Positions 1 through 9,488 of a DNA stretch of 64,000 nt are shown in pieces (the stretch's first letter is position 1; the number at the start of each line of letters is the position of its first letter). Below the pieces are notes generated by a model, which saw only the letters and a program-made list of their open reading frames with translations, did no database searches and had not been told where the DNA came from. Position numbers and translations under genes: made by a program. The stretch is taken from the NCBI GenBank assembly GCA_963715745.1, contig OY970271.1, positions 2,418,001-2,482,000 on the forward strand. The letters are read 5' to 3'. This DNA is from CAWGJF01 sp963715745 (GTDB lineage: Bacteria > Bacteroidota > Ignavibacteria > Ignavibacteriales > Ignavibacteriaceae).

Positions 1-2488
1 CATTATCCAAATGTGCACGCCAGCTTCCCCAACTATGTGCCTCGTGCCATTCATTCCAAGCCAGATCGTATCCTATATTTATTAATCCATCCCTCATTGG
101 AACCGCATTTACCAAAATCGTCCATTCATAAGTTCCCCAATCCAAATACCATTTAATATCTTTCTGTGGTCCATTTAGTACAAGATTATATACTTCCATA
201 TTTTTAGCCCAATATGAAGGAGAGTAAGGTGCACATAGACCGAATTCTTCCGGGTGATTATAGCATATTTGAGTTGTAATAAGTCCTCCATATGATAAAC
301 CTCCCATTGCTCGTTTATGTGGATCTGTCATTGTTCTATAGGTAGAGTCTATATGTGGCATGAGTTCATCAATAATGAATGATTCGAATTGCTGCGTTAG
401 ATTTAATGCATATTCGTTATCCCTATCAACCGGTGGAACAAACACACAAATGATTGGATCAATTTTACTTAACGCAATTAAATAATCCAGAATATTATTT
501 GCAGTGGCTATATTTAAATAATCAAGACCATCGTGAAGAAGTAGTACAGGGAAATGATCCGTACTCTGCGATTCGTAATTAAAAGGTATATAAATTTTAA
601 TAGTTCGTGTATTACCAAGTATTGTACTTGTAAACTCAAATGAATCTATCGTTCCATGAGGAATATTAGGATAATATTCTACTTCAGGCGGTTGAACATA
701 GTCAGGCATTGCAAGTTCCGAATTCGGTCCATATCCACCAGGTACCAAATTAGGATTTAGTGGGTCTAGTATCCATTCATTTCCGTTTAGATAATATTTA
801 TAATCCAGCCTGGCATCCGATTCGTAAACAGCTTCATGATACCAGAAGGTGGTACCCACGAGTTTTGTCATAGGAGAAGACATTGTTGCCCACTCATTTG
901 CATCTCCCGGTACATTTATACTCGAAGCAGCACCCTGATAGATATAATAAACAATTGTGTTCTCTTCGATAATTGGAAAAGAAGATGCAGCATTCATAAA
1001 GCTGTCAATTATAGTTTGCTTTTCACTTGAGGGTACCGAATTTACACGATTAACAAATGCTCTGAAATTTGGTCCCAGTAATTCATTTTGAAATTGTGCA
1101 TTAGGATCACCACCATAGGCGCCCATATCCACCCTTATTTGACCCAATCCCCAATTACAATCAAGGAGCCAATCTGTGATAGCTGGATTTCCGGCATCGA
1201 TACATGGAGAATTTAAGCCATTCCCACAATCAGTCGACATAAGGTGAAAATCATTATTTAAAGTATCTCTGAATAAAGGATCCAAATCAATATTTCCAAT
1301 TCCGGAAAAACCACCTTCAATATCACAATAATGAACACTTGCATTGCCATAAATCTCTGACCCCGATGTGTTTGTGTTATTCCAAAGCACTGAATTTTCT
1401 ACATCAATAGAATTACCTCCTGAATAAATAGCTCCACCTTGTCCATTTGTTGCCAGATTGGAGGATATTGTATTATTCAAAAGATTTGGCGATTGTGCTG
1501 TTAGACAGCTAATGCCACCTCCTGATGTTGCAGTATTCTTAATAATGATATTGTTTCTAATTAACTGATTGCTTCCATTGCTCAAGTTAATTCCTCCCCC
1601 AAATGAACCACTGGAACCTTGAACAAGGTTATCCATCACTGTATTGTTACTGAACAAAAGTGGGGTATCCGAACCGAATGAATGGAAACCACCTCCATAA
1701 CAAGGATATGCAGTGCAATTAGGAGCCAGCGCCTGATTACGTGCAATAAGATTTCCTGATATAGTAACTTCGACAAATACCATAGAAATACCACCTCCAT
1801 TGCTGTTCCAATTAGCTCCATTTGTGCTTGCAATGTTGTCAGTTATGGAATTGTTTATCAGACGTGTTTTCGAAAAAATGCCAACACCACCTGCCCCTGT
1901 CTGAAAAAAATCCGACAGGATATTATTATGATTTATATCATTGTATTCTATAATAACTACCTTTGAGTTGTCACCGCCACAAGCAATTCCGCCTCCGTAG
2001 GCACCGTTGGCTGTTGTTTGGTGGATAGTGTTATTTGTAATGATATTGTGACTGATACGTGCCCCAGCACCTATATAAATACCACCACCTATTCTATCGT
2101 TAGTCCCATAAAAACCTTGATCGGTGACGGTTCCTGTTCCACCAGTAATCGTGAAACCGCACAGAACTGAATTAGTGTCCTCACCTGCAATAAAACTCAC
2201 AACAGATCCACTATCAGGATTTACAGGTTGACTTCCGTCAATTATGGTCTGTGATATGTGTTTCTCTATTCCATCAACCAGATAATAGCTGGCAACGGTT
2301 ATTGCTTTCCCTTTAAAAGTTATGTTCTCGTAGTATGTATTTTCGGACACAAGAATAATGTCTCCATTGGTTGATGCATCAATTGCAGCCTGAATGATTG
2401 TGTAATCTTCTGGAACTTTTATTGTATCCTGTGCAAATGAAAGAATTGAACACAAAAGAAAAACAAAAAATGTTGATAAGATTTTCAT
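1..2488 (-). CDS. Secreted beta-helix / esterase fusion protein, 3' end outside window
   Basis: The frame is open from ATG at 2488 to the window edge (at least 829 codons), so the C-terminus is missing. Residues 1-20 are a signal peptide ending FAQ. Residues about 25-440 are Asn/Gly-rich repeats typical of a right-handed parallel beta-helix. Around residues 495-580 lies a stretch resembling an early-set (CBM48-like) domain (VPGDANEW, then GTTFWYHEAVYES). From about residue 610 there is an enterochelin-esterase/esterase-D-like alpha/beta hydrolase with nucleophile elbow GGLSYGG (Ser about 732) and a catalytic-His segment HSWGSWR (His about 818). It is probably exported, with a sorting domain beyond the edge. 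The substrate is unknown; a feruloyl or acetyl ester of a polysaccharide would fit the domain mix. Family calls are inference from motifs. Confidence 0.8.
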   Translation of the reverse strand, partial: MKILSTFFVFLLCSILSFAQDTIKVPEDYTIIQAAIDASTNGDIILVSENTYYENITFKGKAITVASYYLVDGIEKHISQTIIDGSQPVNPDSGSVVSFIAGEDTNSVLCGFTITGGTGTVTDQGFYGTNDRIGGGIYIGAGARISHNIITNNTIHQTTANGAYGGGIACGGDNSKVVIIEYNDINHNNILSDFFQTGAGGVGIFSKTRLINNSITDNIASTNGANWNSNGGGISMVFVEVTISGNLIARNQALAPNCTAYPCYGGGFHSFGSDTPLLFSNNTVMDNLVQGSSGSFGGGINLSNGSNQLIRNNIIIKNTATSGGGISCLTAQSPNLLNNTISSNLATNGQGGAIYSGGNSIDVENSVLWNNTNTSGSEIYGNASVHYCDIEGGFSGIGNIDLDPLFRDTLNNDFHLMSTDCGNGLNSPCIDAGNPAITDWLLDCNWGLGQIRVDMGAYGGDPNAQFQNELLGPNFRAFVNRVNSVPSSEKQTIIDSFMNAASSFPIIEENTIVYYIYQGAASSINVPGDANEWATMSSPMTKLVGTTFWYHEAVYESDARLDYKYYLNGNEWILDPLNPNLVPGGYGPNSELAMPDYVQPPEVEYYPNIPHGTIDSFEFTSTILGNTRTIKIYIPFNYESQSTDHFPVLLLHDGLDYLNIATANNILDYLIALSKIDPIICVFVPPVDRDNEYALNLTQQFESFIIDELMPHIDSTYRTMTDPHKRAMGGLSYGGLITTQICYNHPEEFGLCAPYSPSYWAKNMEVYNLVLNGPQKDIKWYLDWGTYEWTILVNAVPMRDGLINIGYDLAWNEWHEAHSWGSWRAHLDN

Positions 2489-2527
2489 AATTAACTCCTA
2501 GTTATGGATGATTAAATTTTTACCTAT

Positions 2528-2568
2528 CCCTCTCCTTCCTTCGGCTTCGCACAGGATGACGGAGAGGG
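2528..2568. repeat. Palindromic repeat CCCTCTCC / GGAGAGGG
   Basis: Eight-base perfect inverted arms at 2528-2535 and 2561-2568 enclose a GTCATCCTG-type core (on the minus strand). It lies between the stop at 2588 and the next gene start at 2488. The same arm words occur inside the restriction-modification gene near 18320. It could terminate the 2588-4450 transcript, but no clear T-run follows the stem. Confidence 0.55.
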
Positions 2569-2587
2569 ATTCGGGTGTTGTCATTTT

Positions 2588-4450
2588 TTATTTTAGCAAA
2601 ATCATTTTCCTTGATTGAACAAAATTTCCTACTCTCAATTGATAGAAATAAACTCCGCTTGGCAGGTTTGCTGCATTCCAGGTTAACTCATAAGTGCCTA
2701 CTGGTTTTTCTTCGTTTACTAAAGTTTTTATTTCGTTTCCGAGAACATCAAATACTTTAATTACAACATTTGATTCTTGTGGAATTGAATATTTTATTTT
2801 TGTTGAAGGATTAAATGGGTTAGGGTAGTTCTGCTCAAGTGCAAATTCAGTTGGCAGAGTTGTTTCATCTTCAACACCCATCACCCCATCAATCTCATCT
2901 GCACCGATATCAGGGGTCAGTGTATTTCTGAATTGTCCGTCATAGTCTGTCTCTATTCCTACTATTGGCGTTCCACGCGACTCTAAGTATGTTGCAACGG
3001 TATCATCAATATGTAAATATGGCTCGATGAAATGCGGCAATTCAATATAGCTGTGTAAATCGTTACCCATTACCTGCCAACCTGCTAATGTATTGTATTT
3101 AGTGCCTCCAATTCTTACTAGTGAATTATACTGGTTTGGCTCATAGTATAAAACGTTATTATCTGAAGTAAGATTTGAGACAGTGTAATCATAAATTGCA
3201 GATGCACAATAAGGAGAATCAACTCTTGTATTTACTAAAATATTATTCTTTAATATGACACTTGAACAGGAATGATGGATATAAAATGCAGCCGAACCCT
3301 GGTGATTAGCTCCTGTACCTGAAAGAAAAACGGAGTTATAGAAAATATTAGGATTATTCTGCTGCCAGATTTGGATTCCGGCAACTCTACTATCGGGCCA
3401 GGTCGATGTGCTTTGAATATCGTATACCATATTATTATAAACTATATTACCGCTACCTGTCTTTCCAACGTCACCAGATAGTTGAATCCCTGTTGAATGA
3501 ATTCCACTTAGAGATTTAAAATTATGAACTATATTGTTTCTAATTGTGTCACCAGTTCCCCAATATGAGTTTATCCCTTTATTTACGTTATCCCACAGAT
3601 AACTGTTACCAAGTTTGAGGTTCTGGACTATATTATTTTCAGCAATTGCATTTTGAGATTTTTCGATATGAATTCCCCAAGCAATTAAGCTATCAGTCTC
3701 AGAACCAACTTTATTCCCTCTGATAACATTGCCTATATGTTTTGTATTTGCATTTGCCCAAGAAGCTGTAACAACTATTGCTGCCCCTGCTTTTTTAATA
3801 AAATTGTTTTGAATGAGATTACTATCAGGTGCGAAAGGAGAATTAACTGAGCACACAAAAAAGATTCCTATCCCTGTTCTGTATATATCCTCACAGATAA
3901 CGATTACGTTTTGAATAATGTTGTGATCCGCATCATTAGAAAATACAATCCCATTGTTTTCAACATATTGTTGATTGAAAATAGAGTGGACAGTAAGCGT
4001 AGTTGTACCTTCATAGCTCACCCCATCCAATGTCAAATAGCTTATATCATTAAATGTCAATACAAAACTCCAATTACCTTCAATTGTGACATTTGTATTT
4101 GCCGCAGGTTTTAATATAACTCTGCTATTTGGTCCGGCACCTGATATTGGTCCATTTAACAAAAATCCAAAAGTATCAGGAGGTGCTGTGTATAGATCAT
4201 CTATTAATTCAAGTGTAACCTCCCCGGCAATACCGTCAATACTGAGTTTGTTAAATGCAGAATCAATTGTTGGAAAATCGCCTCCAGTGCCGACAGAATA
4301 AGTACCGGCAGGTAGAGGATCGAGTACAAGCTTTTGAAATTTTTCAGGAATTGTAAAATCATAACCTCTTTTTATTGAACCAAGTTCCTGTGAAAAACAT
4401 AATCTGATTAGCAATAAAAAGAAAAACAGGGTTTGTAATAAATGTTTCAT
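2588..4450 (-). CDS. Secreted right-handed beta-helix protein with T9SS sorting domain
   Basis: A 620-residue protein. Residues 1-21 form a signal peptide (hydrophobic core, CFSQ). Residues about 45-100 match the start seen in many Bacteroidota adhesin-like helices (GTYSVGTGGDFPTIDSA). The middle is Asn-rich parallel beta-helix repeats (NNIVQN, NNIVHN, NNMVYD). Residues about 535-620 are a type A T9SS C-terminal sorting domain (QNYPNPFNPSTKIKYSIP, ending RKMILLK). Export through the Sec system and then the type IX system to the cell surface or medium is expected. No catalytic motif was recognised; helices of this kind are often polysaccharide lyases or adhesins. It lies head-to-tail with the esterase fusion at 1-2488, so the two may be cotranscribed. 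Confidence 0.88.
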   Translation of the reverse strand: MKHLLQTLFFFLLLIRLCFSQELGSIKRGYDFTIPEKFQKLVLDPLPAGTYSVGTGGDFPTIDSAFNKLSIDGIAGEVTLELIDDLYTAPPDTFGFLLNGPISGAGPNSRVILKPAANTNVTIEGNWSFVLTFNDISYLTLDGVSYEGTTTLTVHSIFNQQYVENNGIVFSNDADHNIIQNVIVICEDIYRTGIGIFFVCSVNSPFAPDSNLIQNNFIKKAGAAIVVTASWANANTKHIGNVIRGNKVGSETDSLIAWGIHIEKSQNAIAENNIVQNLKLGNSYLWDNVNKGINSYWGTGDTIRNNIVHNFKSLSGIHSTGIQLSGDVGKTGSGNIVYNNMVYDIQSTSTWPDSRVAGIQIWQQNNPNIFYNSVFLSGTGANHQGSAAFYIHHSCSSVILKNNILVNTRVDSPYCASAIYDYTVSNLTSDNNVLYYEPNQYNSLVRIGGTKYNTLAGWQVMGNDLHSYIELPHFIEPYLHIDDTVATYLESRGTPIVGIETDYDGQFRNTLTPDIGADEIDGVMGVEDETTLPTEFALEQNYPNPFNPSTKIKYSIPQESNVVIKVFDVLGNEIKTLVNEEKPVGTYELTWNAANLPSGVYFYQLRVGNFVQSRKMILLK

Positions 4451-4495
4451 CTTGAACCTCCTATTTATGGATTGGTAAATATTTTATTATTCCGA

Positions 4496-4512
4496 GCGAG
4501 ACAACGTCTCGC
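4496..4512. repeat. Perfect short palindrome (GCGAGAC / GTCTCGC)
   Basis: Seven-base arms at 4496-4502 and 4506-4512 with a three-base loop, just downstream (minus strand) of the orphan sorting-domain gene. The position fits a terminator, but the following sequence is A/T-mixed rather than a T-run. It may equally be one of the dispersed palindromes of this genome. Confidence 0.5.
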
Positions 4513-4528
4513 CCCTACTAACTTCTAA

Positions 4529-4837
4529 CTACTTAAGTAACAACATTTTCTTTGTATAAATAAATTTTTTTTTCAAACCGGAACCAAGGTCAACTGCTTC
4601 AATTACATAATAGTACTCACCTTCTTCAAAATCACAGCCGTTTAACTTTATTTCATAAGTGCCGGCTTCCTGGATATTATTTACTAACTGCTTTACTATC
4701 TCACCGGTGGAATTGAATATGTTGAGCTTTACTTTAGATTTTACCGGCAGACAATATTTAATGTTTGTTGCTTCATTAAAGGGGTTGGGAAAATTCTGTC
4801 CCAAATAAAACTCAGACGGCACTAATTCTTCCATCAT
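4529..4837 (-). CDS. Orphan T9SS C-terminal sorting-domain protein
   Basis: 102 residues that are almost entirely a type A sorting domain: QNFPNPFNEATNIKYCLP, a VKLNIFNSTGEIVKQLV strand pair, a GTYEIKLNG segment and KKMLLLK at the end. There is no signal peptide and no cargo domain. An AAGGA-like ribosome site lies before the ATG. The upstream 240 bases contain only dispersed-repeat sequence, so this is either the surviving 3' end of a lost secreted protein or a free-standing domain. Without a signal peptide it should not reach the type IX machinery. Confidence 0.7.
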   Translation of the reverse strand: MMEELVPSEFYLGQNFPNPFNEATNIKYCLPVKSKVKLNIFNSTGEIVKQLVNNIQEAGTYEIKLNGCDFEEGEYYYVIEAVDLGSGLKKKFIYTKKMLLLK

Positions 4838-4860
4838 TATTTAATCCTTAATTCCTATCA

Positions 4861-4960
4861 ATTGTTACACTGAGCCTGTCGAAGTGTGATGATATTTTTT
4901 TCCCTCGGTCAAGTTTATCCTGAGTTTATCTAAGGACATAGAATGACAATCTTTATGAAT
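4861..4960. repeat. Dispersed palindromic repeat relic
   Basis: Contains the CTGAGCCTGTCGAA word followed by a degenerate TCCTGAG-type second arm in the gap between the hybrid sensor and the orphan sorting-domain gene. The same word occurs near 14600, where it is interrupted by a GC-rich insertion. No gene is seen in 4838-5076. Confidence 0.45.
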
Positions 4961-5076
4961 TAACAAAATCAGGATTTACTTATGTGAATGTAATTTTTGA
5001 GGGAGGAGAATTCTACCAATCTGGTAAGTATTTCTATCAACCTAGTAAACTTGCTAACTGGTAAAGTTGCTAAAGA

Positions 5077-8000
5077 TTAATGATTGGTAAATTTATGATA
5101 GTATTGAGAGGGAGAAATGCCAAATTGTTTTTTAAAACACTCTGAAAAGTAAGCCGGATTATTAAAACCAACCTCCAGAGAAATTTCAGAGATATTACCG
5201 TAGTTATTTACAAGAAGTTTTGCAGCTGTGCTTAGTCTTATTCTTTTTATAAGTTCGCCGGGCGGTTCGCCGATTAAGGAAACTAATTTTTTGTGAACTG
5301 TAACTCTGCTTAAAGCTATTTCATCTGCAAGTGTTTCAACTCCAAACAAAGTATCAGCTAAATGATTGTTTACTATCTTAACAACTTTCTGAAGAAAGAT
5401 TTTATCAACCTTTGTTATATTCTTATCATCTAAATTAAACAAACCATCCTTTACAAAATGTTCTCTAAGTTTTTTCCTCTGTTCTAAAAGATTCTTAACC
5501 CTGGCTTTCAGAACAGCCGCATCGAATGGTTTCATTATATAATCATCTGCTCCTGTTTCATATCCTTCAATCTTATCCTTGTTAGTTGCCTTTGCTGTAA
5601 GCATAATTATGGGTATGTGGCTGGTTCTTTCATCATTTTTTATTTTATCGCACATTTCAAATCCATCCATCTTCGGCATCATTAAATCACTAATTATAAG
5701 ATCGGGTATCTCTTCAAATGTGATTCTCATTCCCTCCTCACCATTACCGGCTTCAATTATTTGGTACTCGTTATCAAAAATACCTTTGATGAATAATCTT
5801 ACTTCAGGATTATCTTCTACAACTAAAAGTACAGGATTTGCTGAAGAAAATGTGGATTCAATGTCAAAGCCATTTTTGTTCGTTAAATTATTTGAAAGAT
5901 ATTCTCCCTGAGATGCAAGAACGTGATCTTTATCTTCATCCACCTCAATAATTTGTTCGGGCGTGAGATGCTCTTTACCCAATGGTAAGCTAATTGTAAA
6001 TGTTGATCCCTCTCCTTCTTTACTTTCTACTTTTATCTTTCCCTTTTGCAAATCGACAAGTTCTTTAGTAAGAGCTAATCCGATACCCGTTCCTTCCTGC
6101 TCTCTTGTATGAGTGTCATCAACCTGGTAGAATCGATCAAATATTTTATCTATCCTATCTTTAGGTATTCCGATTCCTGTATCAGAAATTATTATCTCAA
6201 CAAAACCACGATCGTCATTCCGAACTTGTTTCGGAATCTTTGGAGCGAATGAAGAAGCTGAAACAAGTTCAGCTTGACAATGGACCACAACGTCGATACT
6301 CCCACCTTCAGGAGTAAACTTTAATGCATTTGAAAGAATATTGTTAACAATTTTATACATTTTATCTCTATCCAGGTAAACAATTATCTGTTCTTCATCA
6401 TTTATAAACTTTAAAGTTATATTCTTTTTTTCTGCAAAAGTTGTAAATGAAAGAACAATCTCTTTTAAGAAAGTAATAATATCTGTTTCACTTACTCTTA
6501 TATTCATTTCACCGGCTTCCAGTTTAGATAAATCCAAAAGCTGATTAACTAACCTTATAAGTTTTTGTGAGTTTCTGTAAATGAAGTTTGCGCTGTCTCT
6601 TGTATCCGGTTCATTTGTCTTTTCAATTATCTGTTTTGCAGGTCCCTGAATTAATGTAAGCGGTGTGCGGAACTCGTGTGATATATTGGTAAAGAATCTG
6701 GTTTTAACTTTATCTACTTCGTGTAATTTTTGTGCTTCAAATCTGCTCATATCAAAATCATTCTTTATTCTTATTCTTTTTAGCTGTGCTTTCCAGATGG
6801 AATACATAATACCCGCAATAAAAAGAAAATAAAAAATGTATGCCCAAATAGTTTTCCACCAGGGAGGCAGGATTACTATTTTTATAGATGCTCCTGTTTC
6901 ATTCCATACCCGGTTACTGGTTGAACCTTTAACCCTGAAAACATACTCTCCTGGCTGCATATTTGGATATGATGCAAATCTTCTGGTCCCACTGTAGACC
7001 CAATCCTTATCTATACCCTCCATTTTATAAGCATATTGATTCTCTTGACTGTTGATATAACTTAATGCGGCAAATTCAAATGAGATGAAATTATCTGTAT
7101 GTTTCAGTTGTACTTCTTTCCCTAAAGGGAACGGTTTTTCATACTTGCGAAATGAAGTTATTACGATGGACGGGATAAAGAGATTTTCCTGTACACTATC
7201 CGGTTTTAATCGAATAAAACCTTTTCTTCCTCCAAAATACATATAACCATCTTTCGTTCGGCAGCCAGTCTGTGGAAGAAATTCTAAACCTTCAAATTGA
7301 CTGGACGAATAGTAGTTTACTGATTGCTTTGTGATAGGATTGAATCTGGATATTCCATTTCTTGTACTAATCCATAAATTATTTACATCATCTTCAAGAA
7401 TTTGTCTTACGCCATCAGCAAAAAAGTCATACTTGCCGCTAAACCGGGTGAATGTTTTTACATCACGATTATAACGATTCAATCCTTTATTTGTACCAAT
7501 CCAAAGATTGGCAGAATGGTCCTCAAAAATTATTATAATTGAGTTGTCGTTAAGGGTTGAACTATCATCTGCCTTTGAACTGAATTGAAAAACAGTATCC
7601 TGCTTTGGATCATAACAAACTAAACCGGTAGCAATTCCACCAAACCAGAGAAATCCAAATGCATCTTCACAAATAACGTTTACAGCATTATTAATATTTG
7701 CAACCCGCTTCCTCTGATGAGTTAATTCATCAAACAAATATAAATCGCCGGTCAGATTTCCAATCCAGAAATGTCCGCTTTTTCTTTGGTAAAAAGAAAC
7801 AAAGCGATTTGAATATGAGCCATCTGCAGAATCGATATAACTCAACCATTTATTTTTGTTAGTTAACTTATACAATCCGCCGATGTTAGGCGAAACTAGA
7901 ATATTTCCTTCACAATCCTGAAAAACTGCTGAGAATTCTGAATAAAGTGGTTTACCTGTGAACTTTCTAGTTTTGATATCAAATCTATCAAGACCTTTTG

Positions 8001-9234
8001 TGGTTGCAATCCAAATGGTTTCATCATTACTTTCATATAGTCTAAATATATTCTCCGATGCTATGCTCTCACCTTTCAACGGATCAAAAAGATACTTTTC
8101 AAAGTTTGCCTCAGGTAAATCTGCCTTGTTAACTCCTCCCATGGTTGTCGAAATCCATATTGAACCAGATCTGTCCTTTAGGACTGATGTAAGTAAGTTG
8201 CTGCTCAAACCATTAATGTTTTTTTCATCGTGAACTTGATAAGTTAATTTTTTAGTAACTTTGTTAAAAATAGCAAGCCCTCCTTGAGTAGCAAGCCAAA
8301 GACTTTCTGAGCCAACCTCACAAATTGAAAGAATGATATTGTTCGGACGAATTAGAGAATTGTTATATCGGTAAACATGTCTAACAAATTTCTCTGTCTT
8401 TCTATCAAATTCTACCAGACCTTCATCTGTACCAAGCCAAATTGTTCCTGAATTATCCTCGAGAATTGACAGAACCCAAAACATAGCAGTTTCTCTCACT
8501 CCCCATCCGTTGTTGGGGTAATGCCAGTAGTGATAGAATTTATTAGACTCTCTATCAAATCTGTCGAGTCCTCCACCAGTTGCTAACCAGATTGTCCCTG
8601 ATCTATCTTCATAAATAGCATTAACCGAATTGTGACCAAGGCTCTGAGGATCATTTTCGTCATGCTTATATGAAGTAAATGTTTCATCAATCCTGTCGTA
8701 ATTATAAAATCCATTTCCGGTACCTACCCACATTACATTATTTCTATCTACATAGACACACAGGACGAAATTACTCCAATGATTTTTAGGTTGATGGGAA
8801 TTAGGCAAATAATTGGTAAAGATGCCTGTTTGGGGACTAAGTTTTTCCAATCCGCCACTGTGAGAGGCAATCCAGATATTGCCATCCCCATCTTCGCAAA
8901 TTGAACCTTGAAATTCGTTGCGAATTATAATTGAATCTCCAGGATATTTATATGAAGTAAAACTATACCCATCAAATCTATTTACTCCATTATAAGTACC
9001 AAACCATAAATATCCGGTGCGATCCTGATATATTGCTCCTACATTTGAAGATGACAAACCATCCTCAACTGTAATATGATCGAATAAGAAATCTGAATTT
9101 TGGGAATAGATGCGCAATGAAATACAAAATAAGAATAAGAAACTTAGATAATAGGAAGAAGTTGAAAAAAAAAGTGATAGATTTACTTGAGATAAACGAG
9201 CGATTGAAACTTCTTTTTTATTAATGTCATGCAT
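5077..9234 (-). CDS. Hybrid two-component system sensor/regulator (HTCS)
   Basis: A 1385-residue membrane protein with a complete two-component pathway in one chain. An N-terminal hydrophobic segment (about 20-45) is followed by roughly 14 Reg_prop repeats (WFGTYNGVNRFD, LWIGTNKGLNRY) forming periplasmic propellers to about residue 690. Then come a Y_Y_Y domain (about 735-800), a membrane helix (IFYFLFIAGIMYSIW), HisKA with FFTNISHEFRTPLTL (His about 853), HATPase_c with DTGIGIP, a receiver (phosphoacceptor Asp about 1182 in IISDLMMPKMDG) and an AraC-type HTH (about 1285-1383). HTCS proteins usually sense glycans and switch on polysaccharide-use genes, which fits the secreted helices and esterases around it. 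Oddity: a palindromic DNA element encodes about 23 extra residues (about 985-1008) inside the ATPase domain. Confidence 0.95.
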   Translation of the reverse strand: MHDINKKEVSIARLSQVNLSLFFSTSSYYLSFLFLFCISLRIYSQNSDFLFDHITVEDGLSSSNVGAIYQDRTGYLWFGTYNGVNRFDGYSFTSYKYPGDSIIIRNEFQGSICEDGDGNIWIASHSGGLEKLSPQTGIFTNYLPNSHQPKNHWSNFVLCVYVDRNNVMWVGTGNGFYNYDRIDETFTSYKHDENDPQSLGHNSVNAIYEDRSGTIWLATGGGLDRFDRESNKFYHYWHYPNNGWGVRETAMFWVLSILEDNSGTIWLGTDEGLVEFDRKTEKFVRHVYRYNNSLIRPNNIILSICEVGSESLWLATQGGLAIFNKVTKKLTYQVHDEKNINGLSSNLLTSVLKDRSGSIWISTTMGGVNKADLPEANFEKYLFDPLKGESIASENIFRLYESNDETIWIATTKGLDRFDIKTRKFTGKPLYSEFSAVFQDCEGNILVSPNIGGLYKLTNKNKWLSYIDSADGSYSNRFVSFYQRKSGHFWIGNLTGDLYLFDELTHQRKRVANINNAVNVICEDAFGFLWFGGIATGLVCYDPKQDTVFQFSSKADDSSTLNDNSIIIIFEDHSANLWIGTNKGLNRYNRDVKTFTRFSGKYDFFADGVRQILEDDVNNLWISTRNGISRFNPITKQSVNYYSSSQFEGLEFLPQTGCRTKDGYMYFGGRKGFIRLKPDSVQENLFIPSIVITSFRKYEKPFPLGKEVQLKHTDNFISFEFAALSYINSQENQYAYKMEGIDKDWVYSGTRRFASYPNMQPGEYVFRVKGSTSNRVWNETGASIKIVILPPWWKTIWAYIFYFLFIAGIMYSIWKAQLKRIRIKNDFDMSRFEAQKLHEVDKVKTRFFTNISHEFRTPLTLIQGPAKQIIEKTNEPDTRDSANFIYRNSQKLIRLVNQLLDLSKLEAGEMNIRVSETDIITFLKEIVLSFTTFAEKKNITLKFINDEEQIIVYLDRDKMYKIVNNILSNALKFTPEGGSIDVVVHCQAELVSASSFAPKIPKQVRNDDRGFVEIIISDTGIGIPKDRIDKIFDRFYQVDDTHTREQEGTGIGLALTKELVDLQKGKIKVESKEGEGSTFTISLPLGKEHLTPEQIIEVDEDKDHVLASQGEYLSNNLTNKNGFDIESTFSSANPVLLVVEDNPEVRLFIKGIFDNEYQIIEAGNGEEGMRITFEEIPDLIISDLMMPKMDGFEMCDKIKNDERTSHIPIIMLTAKATNKDKIEGYETGADDYIMKPFDAAVLKARVKNLLEQRKKLREHFVKDGLFNLDDKNITKVDKIFLQKVVKIVNNHLADTLFGVETLADEIALSRVTVHKKLVSLIGEPPGELIKRIRLSTAAKLLVNNYGNISEISLEVGFNNPAYFSECFKKQFGISPSQYYHKFTNH
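6214..6282. repeat. Palindromic element inserted in frame in the HTCS gene
   Basis: An imperfect inverted repeat. The forward arm GTCATTCCGAACTTGTTTC has a counterpart GTCAAGCTGAACTTGTTTC on the opposite strand at the other end. The element is about 69 bases (23 codons) and keeps the frame, adding AELVSASS and IPKQVRNDD peptides between the N box and G1 box of the kinase. GTCATTCCG...CGGAATCTT also occurs in the intergenic repeat at 14635-14660. Confidence 0.85.
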
Positions 9235-9427
9235 GGCAGATATCTTCGGTTAGTATATGAGTTTGGGAAAATGCCTGGTTGGACAAACTTAAAAGCAGGA
9301 AAGCGAGCAAAGTAAAAAACCGAACTTGAACTCTCATTTGAGTAATATTCCGTTTTATCTTAATGCTAAATTCTTAATAAATAATAAGAGTTGCAAAAGG
9401 AGAAGCTTGACGATTAGCAAATAAAAA

Positions 9428-9453
9428 CCCCTGCTTGTACAATTAAGCAGGGG
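9428..9453 (-). terminator. Rho-independent terminator of the small Cys protein gene
   Basis: A perfect nine-base stem (9428-9436 with 9445-9453, CCCCTGCTT / AAGCAGGGG) with an 8-base loop, followed on the minus strand by TTTTTAT. It sits 36 bases past the stop of the 9489-9659 gene. Confidence 0.85.
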
Positions 9454-9488
9454 TAGCAAATTAAATCGGTTACAGGTTTAAATTTATT

